Translations under genes and position numbers: made by a program
Source: a virus
Length of the DNA: 38,553 nucleotides
Virus record (IMG/VR): IMGVR_UViG_3300039106_000113
Location: 1-38,553 of that record
Strand: one strand, 5' to 3'
Shown: positions 8,197 to 14,164 of the stretch, piece by piece
Layout: the number at the start of each line of letters is the position of its first letter
Position numbering within the stretch: position 1 is the stretch's first letter
The notes under the pieces: generated by a model
What the model saw: only the letters and a program-made list of their open reading frames with translations
Told to the model about the DNA's origin: nothing
The model's database searches: none

Positions 8197-8215
8197 TGTT
8201 CATGTAACGTGAACA
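8197..8215. promoter_or_regulatory. Inverted repeat TGTTCA-N7-TGAACA
   Basis: Perfect 6-bp arms (8197-8202, 8210-8215) around TGTAACG. A further GTTCA half-site lies at 8181-8185. It belongs to the same cluster as the other palindromes but has a different sequence, so more than one protein may bind here. Confidence 0.4.
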
Positions 8216-8321
8216 AACTTTAAATACCTACTCCATTACAAACCGTTGCTGTCAGTATAGGCTTGTAACAGGCTAGATACTTGTGCCAAGAGCTATATCT
8301 AACTACCTTGCAAGGATTCTT

Positions 8322-8582
8322 TTAGCACAACATCCAAAGCCAGTTTCTTTTACGAGATTTAACTATTTCCTCTTTTGCTACTCTTTGTTCTTCCCACTTA
8401 TTCTCAATCCATTCTTGCATTTTTTGTTGAGCGATTTTTGCGGTGTTATATTCACCTATTTTCAAATCTGTACCACTACTCCAATATTCATGTGGTACTA
8501 CCCAATAAGCGATATAACTGTTATGTTCAGTTTTAAGTACTCGCCCATACACAGTTCCATCAGGTTTTGAAAAGTTAGTCAT
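8322..8582 (-). CDS. Small hypothetical protein
   Basis: 86 residues from MTNFSKPDG. The ATG at 8582 overlaps the upstream stop (ATGA) and has GGAG before it; a reading from 8603 is rejected. Contains an aromatic beta-like half (YIAYWVVPHEYW) and a basic helical half (QKMQEWIENKWEEQRVAKEE). Last gene of the long leftward chain before the 8056-8321 control region. Function unknown. Confidence 0.6.
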   Translation of the reverse strand: MTNFSKPDGTVYGRVLKTEHNSYIAYWVVPHEYWSSGTDLKIGEYNTAKIAQQKMQEWIENKWEEQRVAKEEIVKSRKRNWLWMLC

Positions 8583-8770
8583 TGTTCTTCTCCACCAATA
8601 CATGAGTTAAGTGTCTGTATAGTTTCTCGCTGCATTACAATTACAGCTTCCAACTCAGCTACTTGTTGGCGTAGTATCGCAATGTCTTGCTTCTGCATAT
8701 TGATAGTCACATCTTTAGGGTCGCAAGCATGAGTACCTGCATCTAGTCCACAGTATTTGCATTTATCCAT
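8579..8770 (-). CDS. Small zinc-finger/coiled-coil protein
   Basis: 63 residues from MDKCKYCGLD. The ATG at 8770 forms TGATG with the upstream stop. CKYC plus a Cys nine residues later (GTHAC) suggests a metal site. Residues about 30-55 (ILRQQVAELEAVIVMQRETI) form a heptad coiled coil that resembles the segments in the 164- and 94-residue proteins next door at both DNA and protein level. Confidence 0.6.
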   Translation of the reverse strand: MDKCKYCGLDAGTHACDPKDVTINMQKQDIAILRQQVAELEAVIVMQRETIQTLNSCIGGEEQ

Positions 8771-9264
8771 CACTCACTCTCCTTAACTGTGTACAAATTA
8801 TGGTAACCTGTAGGTAAATCTTTCTTTCTAGAGTATGCTGAAAACCCTTGGTAATCTACGCTTAGCTCGCCAACAGGTTCACCAATCTTCTCTTTCAGCC
8901 ACTCGTTTAAATGCTTAGTAGTTAGTGGTGTGGATAGGGCTTGTTTTGCTTTAACTTCTTCTGTTGTTTCGTAAAGAGCTTTTTTAGAGTTGTACTCGCG
9001 ATTAGCAACATTCTCACTAATTACATTACCCAAAGTCTTACGCAGTTTAATTATCTCAATTTCATGTAGGGCTAATTGTTCTAAACCTGTTGGCGTTAAT
9101 GCACGTTCACCTATATGCTTTAGCAGTTCATCCCTGTGCTTGGATATTTCAGCCACTTCTTGGCGTAGTGTTGTGATTTCATTCCTAGCGTCAACGAAAA
9201 CTGGGTTAGTTCCGAAATCTGTAATTCCGGTCATGGCATCGGTTATCTTATCTATAATATCCAT
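8770..9264 (-). CDS. Hypothetical protein with coiled coil
   Basis: 164 residues from MDIIDKITDAM. The start at 9264 overlaps the upstream stop (TGATG) and follows a repeated ribosome-site cassette. Residues 28-45 (EITTLRQEVAEISKHRDEL) are a coiled coil similar to its neighbours; the C-terminal part (LTTKHLNEWLKEKIGEPVGE, then YQGFSAYSRKKDLPTGYHNL) looks like a separate small domain. Function unknown. Confidence 0.55.
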   Translation of the reverse strand: MDIIDKITDAMTGITDFGTNPVFVDARNEITTLRQEVAEISKHRDELLKHIGERALTPTGLEQLALHEIEIIKLRKTLGNVISENVANREYNSKKALYETTEEVKAKQALSTPLTTKHLNEWLKEKIGEPVGELSVDYQGFSAYSRKKDLPTGYHNLYTVKESE

Positions 9265-9467
9265 CACTCACGCTCCTTAATAGAAAGGGGATTAGTTTTA
9301 TGAAAATTGACATGGCTCTCGTAATACCAAAGGTGTTGTAGTGGATAATTTCTAGTTCTTCCCGACTCAAATACCACTAGTAAAGTATTACCCTCAAGAG
9401 CAAATGAACTAACCTCTTGCAATGTTATTTTTCCTAAATTATCTTTAGGGCTTAAAATCATTTCCAT
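9264..9467 (-). CDS. Small beta-rich hypothetical protein
   Basis: 67 residues from MEMILSPKDN. ATG at 9467 just after the repeated GGAGAGTGAGTG cassette. The pattern NTLLVVFESGRTRNYPLQHLW resembles a short KTSC-like strand-loop fold, though the KTSC residues themselves are absent. Coupled to the next gene by TGATG. Function unknown. Confidence 0.5.
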   Translation of the reverse strand: MEMILSPKDNLGKITLQEVSSFALEGNTLLVVFESGRTRNYPLQHLWYYESHVNFHKTNPLSIKERE

Positions 9468-9490
9468 CACTCACTCTCCTTTAATCTTGG

Positions 9491-9775
9491 TTAAGGCCAC
9501 TCAGGATTGCTTTCTTTTAACAACTTAAGTGCCTCTCTAGTCTTATCTAACTCCTTATCGGTTTCTTCTTCACTTATGAATGACTGTCTTAGCATTTCGT
9601 GTAACTCTACAATCTTTTCTTCCAACTCAGCAATACGCATGGCTTGTTCTTGTTTGTCGTTATCAAGCTCATCTATGATGTTGTCATCATGCTTTAACGC
9701 TTCTTCCAACTCAGCAATACGCTTTTGTAATTTTGGTATTTCTTCATCAAGGTAAACTGGTGTTTGTTTCATCAT
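9491..9775 (-). CDS. Coiled-coil protein with internal duplication
   Basis: 94 residues, nearly all heptad coiled coil. The segment RIAELEE occurs twice, 28 residues apart, and the DNA behind it (about 21 nt, TTCTTCCAACTCAGCAATAC on the plus strand) is identical in both copies. Its ATG overlaps the stop of a 27-residue upstream gene (ATGA). Probably an oligomerising accessory protein; no function is evident. Confidence 0.6.
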   Translation of the reverse strand: MMKQTPVYLDEEIPKLQKRIAELEEALKHDDNIIDELDNDKQEQAMRIAELEEKIVELHEMLRQSFISEEETDKELDKTREALKLLKESNPEWP

Positions 9776-9855
9776 TCACTCCACAAAACTTCTAATATAA
9801 AATAAGCTAATACAAGCCCACAGATTAAAGCTATCACCTCTAGTATCTCAGTCAT
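9772..9855 (-). CDS. 27-residue small membrane protein
   Basis: Too short for usual ORF lists. It starts MTEILEVIALICGLVLAY and ends ILEVLWSE: an acidic tip, one hydrophobic helix and an acidic end. A clear ribosome site (AAGGAAGG) lies 5 nt upstream, its start overlaps the previous gene by 8 nt, and its stop overlaps the next start (ATGA). Both couplings support real translation. Confidence 0.6.
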   Translation of the reverse strand: MTEILEVIALICGLVLAYFILEVLWSE

Positions 9856-10015
9856 CTTCGCCTTCCTTATAATGTTTTTTCCAGTAGGGTTCTTCTTTCT
9901 CTTTAGATGGCTTTTTGCCAAAGATACGGTCAAAGCCTTCTGCATACTTTTCTTGCTGCTTTTTATCGCCTAGTTTAGTTCTTAAAGCATCGCCTGTAAT
10001 TGGATTGCTAGACAT
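9848..10015 (-). CDS. Small basic hypothetical protein
   Basis: 55 residues from MSSNPITGDALR. GGAG lies 5 nt before the ATG at 10015; an alternative ATG at 10027 (TGATG with the ssb stop) would add four residues. Highly charged (KKPSKEKEEPYWKKHYKEGE). It follows ssb directly, so it may belong to the recombination cassette, but no motif supports a function. Confidence 0.6.
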   Translation of the reverse strand: MSSNPITGDALRTKLGDKKQQEKYAEGFDRIFGKKPSKEKEEPYWKKHYKEGEDD

Positions 10016-10026
10016 TATTAACTCCA

Positions 10027-10401
10027 TCAAAAAGGAATATCTGATTCTAAGCTATCAAACGAGTCAATCACATCAAGTTTTTGACTTGGCTTATCTTTAC
10101 TACCTAATAACGTAACATCGCTTACACGACACTCTAGGCTTGTTTTTTCTGTGCCATCCTTTGCTTTATATGGGCGCAAGCTAATCTCGCCTGTAATGCC
10201 TATTTGTGTGCCTTTTAAAAGCATTGGCGCAAGTATTTCTGCACGTTTACCCCAAAGATTGCAGTTTAACCATGTTGTTGTTTGCTTTTCGCCATAACCA
10301 GATGTAAGCGATAGTGAAAAGTTTAAGATTGCATCTTTGTTTGCTGTGTAACTTAATTTTGCATCTTGACCAGTACGGCCTGTGGCTGATAGTGAATTCA
10401 T
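10027..10401 (-). CDS. ssb: Single-stranded DNA-binding protein
   Basis: 124 residues with an OB-fold: MNSLSATGRTGQDAKL, TTTWLNCNLWGKRAEIL and TQIGITGEISLRPYKAKDG match SSB strands. A variable linker leads to the acidic tip SDIPF, the standard C-terminal docking peptide of bacterial SSBs for repair and replication partners. Shorter than E. coli SSB because the linker is short. Lies in one coupled cassette with exonuclease and annealing protein; its start overlaps the exonuclease stop (ATGA). Confidence 0.93.
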   Translation of the reverse strand: MNSLSATGRTGQDAKLSYTANKDAILNFSLSLTSGYGEKQTTTWLNCNLWGKRAEILAPMLLKGTQIGITGEISLRPYKAKDGTEKTSLECRVSDVTLLGSKDKPSQKLDVIDSFDSLESDIPF

Positions 10402-11015
10402 TTTAGTTCCTTTAGTTGTTTAGTTAAGTCTGCTACTTCTGTTAAAAATAATTTTACTACATTTTCTGTTTCAGCGATATATTCATCATCACGTTCAACA
10501 CGGACTATAAATAATTCTAGGTTCTCACCTAATGCTGGACAATAGCTTACAAAGTCACACCATCTTGCCCCTGTGCAAGCCATCTGCCATTGCATCTGTG
10601 GGATATACTTTGTAGGTGCTTTACCTGATAGCAAAGTGTCTACGTGGTTGGCTGGTGTTGGGCATTTAATTTCAATCAATCCATAAAGACCTACAAGCCC
10701 ATCAGGACTAGCCCCAGCCATTTCAATACTTGGATGGTCAACAAATCCTATCTCTGTTACCGTAACGCCTTGCTTAAACTCATACAAGCTACGTGCAATA
10801 GGTTCTAGCTCAATACCACGTTCCATGTGTGAGTTAGTATAACTCTCCTCACGTTGACCTGTTAAACGCTGGCAAACAAGTTCCATGCGGTAGTTTCTGC
10901 GACTTGCTGCTTCACCTGTCTTTAATGTTGCTAAAACGTCTGCTACACGGCTTGCAGTAACCCGACCTAGTCTGTGCAAGTGCCATTCTTCTGTGCCTTG
11001 TATATTGTCCATCAT
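10398..11015 (-). CDS. YqaJ / lambda-type recombination exonuclease
   Basis: 205 residues. It opens with GTEEWHLHRLGRVTASRVADV, typical of YqaJ viral recombinases. The PD-(D/E)xK core is visible: E of MERGIELEPIA, D of GASPDGLV and ExK of IEIKCPTP, followed by IPQMQWQMACTG. It would resect dsDNA 5' to 3' and hand the strand to the ERF annealing protein encoded just upstream. The ATG overlaps the stop of a 45-residue gene (ATGA). Confidence 0.9.
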   Translation of the reverse strand: MMDNIQGTEEWHLHRLGRVTASRVADVLATLKTGEAASRRNYRMELVCQRLTGQREESYTNSHMERGIELEPIARSLYEFKQGVTVTEIGFVDHPSIEMAGASPDGLVGLYGLIEIKCPTPANHVDTLLSGKAPTKYIPQMQWQMACTGARWCDFVSYCPALGENLELFIVRVERDDEYIAETENVVKLFLTEVADLTKQLKELK

Positions 11016-11149
11016 TTAATTCTCGGTAAAGGTTTAGAAAGTAAATACTTATGCCCCATTGCTTTAATTGCTTTAGCTATCTTAGCGTCACGGTCTTTAC
11101 GTTGTTTATCGCTAGGTGGCGTTAAGCCGTATAGTGATGTGATAATCAT
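11012..11149 (-). CDS. 45-residue basic protein between exonuclease and annealase
   Basis: Missed by a 60-codon cutoff. Starts MIITSLYGLTPPSDKQRKDR and ends YLLSKPLPRIK; strongly basic, Lys/Arg-rich centre. Both ends are coupled by ATGA overlaps (to the annealase upstream, to the exonuclease downstream), so its translation is very likely. The position suggests an accessory to the recombination pair; no known family. Confidence 0.6.
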   Translation of the reverse strand: MIITSLYGLTPPSDKQRKDRDAKIAKAIKAMGHKYLLSKPLPRIK

Positions 11150-11715
11150 GCTGGCATCCCTTCAAATAATGCTTTCATCTCGTCTTTAGCCTTAGTAATA
11201 GGTGCTGTGTAGCTTGAGTCTGACTTAACCTGATTGCGTACAGCTATGAATATGCTTTGTAGTTCGGCCATTGTTTTTGCGCCTCGTATCATAGCGACAT
11301 AAACATCAACTGGTTCAAGTTTAACAGCAGCAACTTCATCACGACCAGTAACAGCTTCTAATGCGTCATGTTCTACAATCTCCATCGCTGTAACCCATAA
11401 ATACCTGCGTTGATATGTTTCTACTGCCCCGATATTTTGAACCTCATGGCAACCTTTTAATGCTGCGCTACCCATTGGGCTAGTAATAATTATTTGCGAG
11501 TTATCCTCAATATCGGTAATGGTTAATGTAGCTAAATCACTTGCAAAACTTACTACACCACATAAACCTTCTTTATTAAAAATAGTATTGATAGTTGGCA
11601 AAAAGTCACCAAGCTCAAAGTATTTGTACCCTGCAAACTTGTTATTGCCAGACTTTGCTAACTTGCTATTTTGCAACTCAATTCGTGCTGCGTTTAATTT
11701 TTTATGTACACTCAT
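11146..11715 (-). CDS. erf: ERF-family single-strand annealing protein
   Basis: 189 residues from MSVHKKLNAARIELQ. AAAGGTG lies upstream of the ATG at 11715; a reading from 11739 is less likely. Conserved ERF features: an N-terminal helix, GYKYFELGDFLPTINTIFNKEGL, and the signature GAVETYQRRYLWVTAMEI. ERF proteins form rings that anneal complementary strands, pairing with the downstream exonuclease and SSB in recombination, concatemer formation or genome circularisation. Confidence 0.88.
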   Translation of the reverse strand: MSVHKKLNAARIELQNSKLAKSGNNKFAGYKYFELGDFLPTINTIFNKEGLCGVVSFASDLATLTITDIEDNSQIIITSPMGSAALKGCHEVQNIGAVETYQRRYLWVTAMEIVEHDALEAVTGRDEVAAVKLEPVDVYVAMIRGAKTMAELQSIFIAVRNQVKSDSSYTAPITKAKDEMKALFEGMPA

Positions 11716-11716
11716 C

Positions 11717-11854
11717 TTATTCACCTTTAGCCAATTCATCTAAATACTCGTCAATCTGCTTTCTTGCACATTCATATAACCATTGGTCATACTCTGCCAT
11801 CTCAATTAGTTCTCTATCATCACCATAATCAGGTATGTAATAATCGTTGGCCAT
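11717..11854 (-). CDS. 45-residue acidic protein
   Basis: Unlisted short gene. Starts MANDYYIPDYGDDRELIEMA and ends EYLDELAKGE; very acidic with many Tyr. TAGGAG lies 6 nt before the ATG. It ends 1 nt before the annealase start region, so it is likely in the same transcript. Small acidic phage proteins can mimic DNA, but that is speculation here. Confidence 0.55.
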   Translation of the reverse strand: MANDYYIPDYGDDRELIEMAEYDQWLYECARKQIDEYLDELAKGE

Positions 11855-11855
11855 C

Positions 11856-11975
11856 TTAAACTCCTAACAATAAATAAATAAATGCTGACATTAATACAAC
11901 TGCTATAAAGCAGAACCCGATAACAATACATTCGCAGGTATCATCTTTAACTTTGCTATTTTTGTAATCAATCAT
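11856..11975 (-). CDS. 39-residue small membrane protein
   Basis: Starts MIDYKNSKVKDDTCECIVIG and continues into one hydrophobic segment (FCFIAVVLMSAFIYLLLGV) running to the C-terminus. Three Cys lie at or near the membrane edge. It shares its 3' end with the ribosome-site region of the next gene and starts 1 nt after the upstream stop. Probably a tail-anchored inner-membrane peptide; function unknown. Confidence 0.5.
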   Translation of the reverse strand: MIDYKNSKVKDDTCECIVIGFCFIAVVLMSAFIYLLLGV

Positions 11976-11976
11976 T

Positions 11977-12132
11977 TTAAATATCCCTATCTAATTCATC
12001 AATGTTTATAATTTTAACGTCAAGCGTTTCAACATCATAGGTGCTTGCTAAATATTCTGCCTGGCTTAATGTCATGTAATAATCGTTTACTTCTTTGTCA
12101 TCTACATAAACACTATAATATTGATTAAACAT
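11977..12132 (-). CDS. 51-residue acidic protein
   Basis: Starts MFNQYYSVYVDDKEVND and ends INIDELDRDI. GGAG lies 6 nt before the ATG at 12132, inside the end of the previous gene, which it overlaps by 8 nt. Predicted alpha/beta with a clear acidic end. No family recognised. Confidence 0.55.
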   Translation of the reverse strand: MFNQYYSVYVDDKEVNDYYMTLSQAEYLASTYDVETLDVKIINIDELDRDI

Positions 12133-12253
12133 TTTTATTCTCCAATTCACGTTTAGCTAGTAACACTTCTAATTCTTCAAAATCTTTACGCATTGCTTGT
12201 ATTTCTTTTATTATTTGCTCTAGTTTTGGGTCTTTTAGGTCATTAGTGTGCAT
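12125..12253 (-). CDS. 42-residue coiled-coil protein
   Basis: Starts MHTNDLKDPKLEQIIKEI; the remainder (MRKDFEELEVLLAKRELENK) is a continuous charged helix with heptad Leu/Ile. AAGGAG lies 8 nt before the ATG. Overlaps the upstream gene by 11 nt and the downstream one by 8 nt, an arrangement that fits coupled translation. Function unknown. Confidence 0.55.
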   Translation of the reverse strand: MHTNDLKDPKLEQIIKEIQAMRKDFEELEVLLAKRELENKNV

Positions 12254-12563
12254 TGTTAAACTCCTTAATTTCATTAATAAGTGAGTATGCTTTGCTAACG
12301 TAATCTAGTGTACTTTTTAAGTAGAATGATTTGTCTGTTTCAGACCAGTTAAAATAACTAATTTCTGCATTACGCAATGTAATGTTGAAGTTATGATAAA
12401 GATTCCATATTTTTGAACCAAATTCTGTTGATTCAATAGGATTGTTGATTGCTCTAAGAAAATCTAAATCGTTGTTTAGTGACTCTAATATATCTTCAAT
12501 GTCATCAAATATATATTCTTGAGGTTTTAATTCTACTGCTACGTTTGAAAATTGATATGTCAT
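12243..12563 (-). CDS. Hypothetical early protein
   Basis: 106 residues from MTYQFSNVAVELK. The start at 12563 follows GGAG within a 28-nt leader that is identical upstream of the next gene; longer readings run through that leader and a hairpin and are rejected. Mostly helical, acidic, with Asn/Ser/Tyr-rich stretches. Not recognised. It is the second gene from the presumed early promoter. Confidence 0.6.
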   Translation of the reverse strand: MTYQFSNVAVELKPQEYIFDDIEDILESLNNDLDFLRAINNPIESTEFGSKIWNLYHNFNITLRNAEISYFNWSETDKSFYLKSTLDYVSKAYSLINEIKEFNNAH

Positions 12564-12587
12564 TTTAATCTCCACTGTTTCTATTAA
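12560..12587 (-). repeat. Duplicated translation leader, copy 1
   Basis: 28 nt identical to 12811-12838, covering the ATG, the ribosome site GTGGAG and upstream bases of the 106-residue gene. In transcript sense it reads TTAATAGAAACAGTGGAGAT, then TAAAATGA. Confidence 0.8.
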
Positions 12588-12589
12588 TA

Positions 12590-12603
12590 GGGGCTTGCGC
12601 CCC
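12590..12603 (-). other. Hairpin before duplicated leader, copy 1
   Basis: Perfect GGGGC-TTGC-GCCCC stem-loop between two genes, two bases upstream (transcript sense) of the duplicated leader. There is no U-run after it, so it is not a normal intrinsic terminator; it could set RNA processing or stability. Confidence 0.55.
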
Positions 12604-12613
12604 ATTGTTTAAA

Positions 12614-12814
12614 TTAAATTCCTAAGTCAGAAAATAATTGATTTAATAATTTGTAAGCCCGAACTGATTGTTTATCTGATTCAGGCTCTCCATTTGTATT
12701 TTGATTAATTTTTAAAATAAAAAGAGCATAATTCAAATCATCAAGTTGCTTTTTGGTAGCAATAAGTTTAATTTCAGATTGGTTGCGATTGTATAATGTT
12801 GCTTGTAATCTCAT
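12614..12814 (-). CDS. Hypothetical early protein, first gene of the leftward unit
   Basis: 66 residues from MRLQATLYNRNQ. GTGGAG lies upstream of the ATG at 12814, inside the duplicated leader. Pattern NQSEIKLIATKKQLDDLNYAL, then a Lys/Asp-rich helix. First gene after the candidate leftward promoter, so it should be among the earliest products; small early proteins often act on the host, but nothing here shows how. Confidence 0.6.
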   Translation of the reverse strand: MRLQATLYNRNQSEIKLIATKKQLDDLNYALFILKINQNTNGEPESDKQSVRAYKLLNQLFSDLGI

Positions 12815-12838
12815 TTTAATCTCCACTGTTTCTATTAA
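12811..12838 (-). repeat. Duplicated translation leader, copy 2
   Basis: Identical 28 nt to 12560-12587, covering the start and ribosome site of the 66-residue gene. As in copy 1, a stem-loop sits directly upstream. Confidence 0.8.
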
Positions 12839-12839
12839 G

Positions 12840-12861
12840 TCGGTTGCTTTTTCTCAACCGA
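12840..12861 (-). other. Hairpin before duplicated leader, copy 2
   Basis: Stem TCGGTTG / CAACCGA (7 bp) with an 8-nt loop, two bases upstream of the duplicated leader in transcript sense. The stem sequence differs from the copy at 12590-12603, but position and size are alike. Confidence 0.55.
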
Positions 12862-12867
12862 TGTGTA

Positions 12868-12896
12868 ATATTAATATATCTAAAATCATAATGCAA
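12868..12896 (-). promoter_or_regulatory. Candidate leftward early promoter
   Basis: Minus-strand TTGCAT (12896-12891), 17-bp spacer, TAATAT (12873-12868). Both boxes match sigma70 consensus at 4 of 6 positions. It is placed to start the leftward unit just before the first hairpin and leader. A palindrome overlaps the -35 box. Confidence 0.45.
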
Positions 12897-12903
12897 ACAT
12901 TAT
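12888..12903. promoter_or_regulatory. Operator-like palindrome ATAATG-CAAA-CATTAT
   Basis: Perfect 6-bp arms in the middle of the divergent control region, covering the -35 box of the leftward promoter. The right arm continues as CATTATTTATACA (12898-12910), and the same 13-mer recurs at 15541-15553 in the promoter of the HTH gene. The HTH protein is the natural candidate binder (inference). Confidence 0.5.
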
Positions 12904-12934
12904 TTATACATTTTATTAAAATAATTGAGGATAT

Positions 12935-13312
12935 ATGAAAACTACTGAACATCAAGAACAGGTCGCACTAGTTACATGGTTTAGATTGCAATACAAGCAA
13001 TACAAGTATCACTTATTTTCAATTCCCAATGGCGCACACTTAGCTGGTGATGCAAGACTACGAGCAATTAAAATGAATGCAATGAAGGCTGAAGGATTAT
13101 TACCAGGCGTCAGTGATTTAATGTTAATAGTGCCTAGATTAGGCTGGCACGGTATGTTTATTGAAATGAAGTCTAAGACTGGCCAGCTATCAGATAACCA
13201 AAAAGAGTTTATGGGCGCAGCTACACTTATGGGCTACCAAGCTGTGGTCTGCTATTCTTTTGAAGATGCTAAAGAAGCTATTACAAATTACTTGCATGAA
13301 AGCAAAAGTTAG
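12935..13312 (+). CDS. VRR-NUC domain nuclease
   Basis: 125 residues, a stand-alone VRR-NUC of the PD-(D/E)xK group. Core: Q9 in the first helix, IPNG (30-33), GVSD (58-61), E77 and K79 in IEMKSK, then QLSDNQ (84-89). Phage VRR-NUC proteins are structure-specific nucleases thought to cut branched DNA such as Holliday junctions during recombination and packaging. First rightward gene. Its TAG stop is followed by 36 further sense codons in the same frame. Confidence 0.9.
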   Translation: MKTTEHQEQVALVTWFRLQYKQYKYHLFSIPNGAHLAGDARLRAIKMNAMKAEGLLPGVSDLMLIVPRLGWHGMFIEMKSKTGQLSDNQKEFMGAATLMGYQAVVCYSFEDAKEAITNYLHESKS

Positions 13313-13353
13313 TTTAGAGTATCACTATCACTTGACGGTGAACATTGGGTAAG

Positions 13354-13433
13354 CCTTAGACAACACTCTGCTGGTACCCACCAGTCCGTCAACATCCCTA
13401 AAAAAGATGAGAGTGTTGTCTAAGGTTTTTTTT
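13354..13433 (+). terminator. Large intrinsic terminator-like hairpin
   Basis: A perfect 16-bp stem (13354-13369 with 13410-13425), extendable by a wobble and two A-T pairs, then eight T (13426-13433). The 40-nt loop holds an inner hairpin CTGGT-ACCC-ACCAG (13371-13384). It lies just before the ribosome site of the next gene. Termination, or attenuation with read-through, is likely; the branched loop is unusually big for a plain terminator. The 13313-13444 gap has no start-codon ORF I can support. Confidence 0.75.
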
Positions 13434-13444
13434 GGAGAAACCAA

Positions 13445-14164
13445 ATGCATTACTACCAATTTAACATTGGTGACTATCAGAGCCACACAAAGCATTTATC
13501 CCCTACTGAGGATATTTGCTACCGTAGGTTATTAGACTTTTATTACTTACATGAACTACCAATACAAAATGATTTAATTAAAATTACTAGACTACTTTGC
13601 TTAAACAAAGAGTATTTGTCTGACGTTGAAAGCGTTTTGTCAGAGTTTTTTATTCTTACTGATGATGGCTGGATAAATCATCGTGCTAATAAAGAAATTG
13701 AACAATACCAAGCATTTAGTGAAGCGGGTAAACGTGGGGCTGCTAAAAGGTGGTCAAAGGCTAGTGATAGCGAGTTTATAGGGGGGCTATCAGGGGGTGT
13801 ATCAAAGGCTAATGCTAAACAAGAACCAATAACCACTAACCATAAACCAACTAAATACATACCACCAATTCCAACGGAATTATTTACTGAGTATCAAGCT
13901 ATCAGAAAAAGTAAAAGAGCAGCACCATTAACTGAACGTATGTTTAGCGCAATATGTAAGCAAGCAGCATTAGCAGGTATTACACCAGACAAGGCAATTA
14001 CTATTTGCTGTGAAAGAGGCTGGACAGGATTTGACGCATCATGGTTAAAGCAAGATAAACAAGCATCTACATTAAATGCAGCTCTTTCAGTATTTAAACC
14101 ACAATACATTGCAGAACAAACAGCACACATCAAAACAGTAGGAGATAGTCATGCAGACTTTTAA
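13445..14164 (+). CDS. DUF1376 (YdaU-like) replication-module protein
   Basis: 239 residues. The N-terminal 95 residues (MHYYQFNIGDYQSHTKHL, then EDICYRRLLDFYYLHELP and DGWINHRANKEIEQY) match DUF1376, a winged-helix-like domain in phage replication genes. A basic linker (GKRGAAKRWSK) follows, then a C-terminal helical domain ending WTGFDASWLK. TGGAG precedes the ATG. It overlaps the P-like gene by 14 nt, an O/P-like pairing of origin binding and helicase loading (inference). Confidence 0.8.
   Translation: MHYYQFNIGDYQSHTKHLSPTEDICYRRLLDFYYLHELPIQNDLIKITRLLCLNKEYLSDVESVLSEFFILTDDGWINHRANKEIEQYQAFSEAGKRGAAKRWSKASDSEFIGGLSGGVSKANAKQEPITTNHKPTKYIPPIPTELFTEYQAIRKSKRAAPLTERMFSAICKQAALAGITPDKAITICCERGWTGFDASWLKQDKQASTLNAALSVFKPQYIAEQTAHIKTVGDSHADF

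Larger units (their letters stand above)
8056..8321. promoter_or_regulatory. Palindrome-rich intergenic control region
   Basis: 266 bp without a supportable gene, between two leftward units. It holds four inverted repeats (listed separately) between 8093 and 8215, then AT-rich sequence with a bulged inverted repeat TAGATA...TATCTA near 8273-8301 and the palindrome CCTTGCAAGG near 8310. No tRNA was found. A leftward promoter for the 8037 gene should lie here, but no -35/-10 pair stands out. An origin or a regulatory switch are the other options. Confidence 0.5.

Noticed and set aside
8283-8570. Plus-strand 95-residue ORF at the control region
   Set aside because: Runs antisense to the 86-residue minus gene, Phe/Ser-rich, no ribosome site; it is the only plus-strand candidate in that unit.
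9507-9755. Plus-strand Ser-rich ORF opposite the coiled-coil gene
   Set aside because: Ser/Asn/Leu runs are the antisense image of Glu/Leu heptads; the minus gene has coupling and a ribosome site.
13297-13353. 18-codon ORF starting at 13297 in another frame (MKAKVSLEYHYH...)
   Set aside because: It overlaps the nuclease gene end and has no ribosome site; kept only as part of the read-through/frameshift question.
13354-13433. CRISPR repeat or attachment site
   Set aside because: A single inverted repeat with a T-run; no spaced direct repeats, no integrase in the window.
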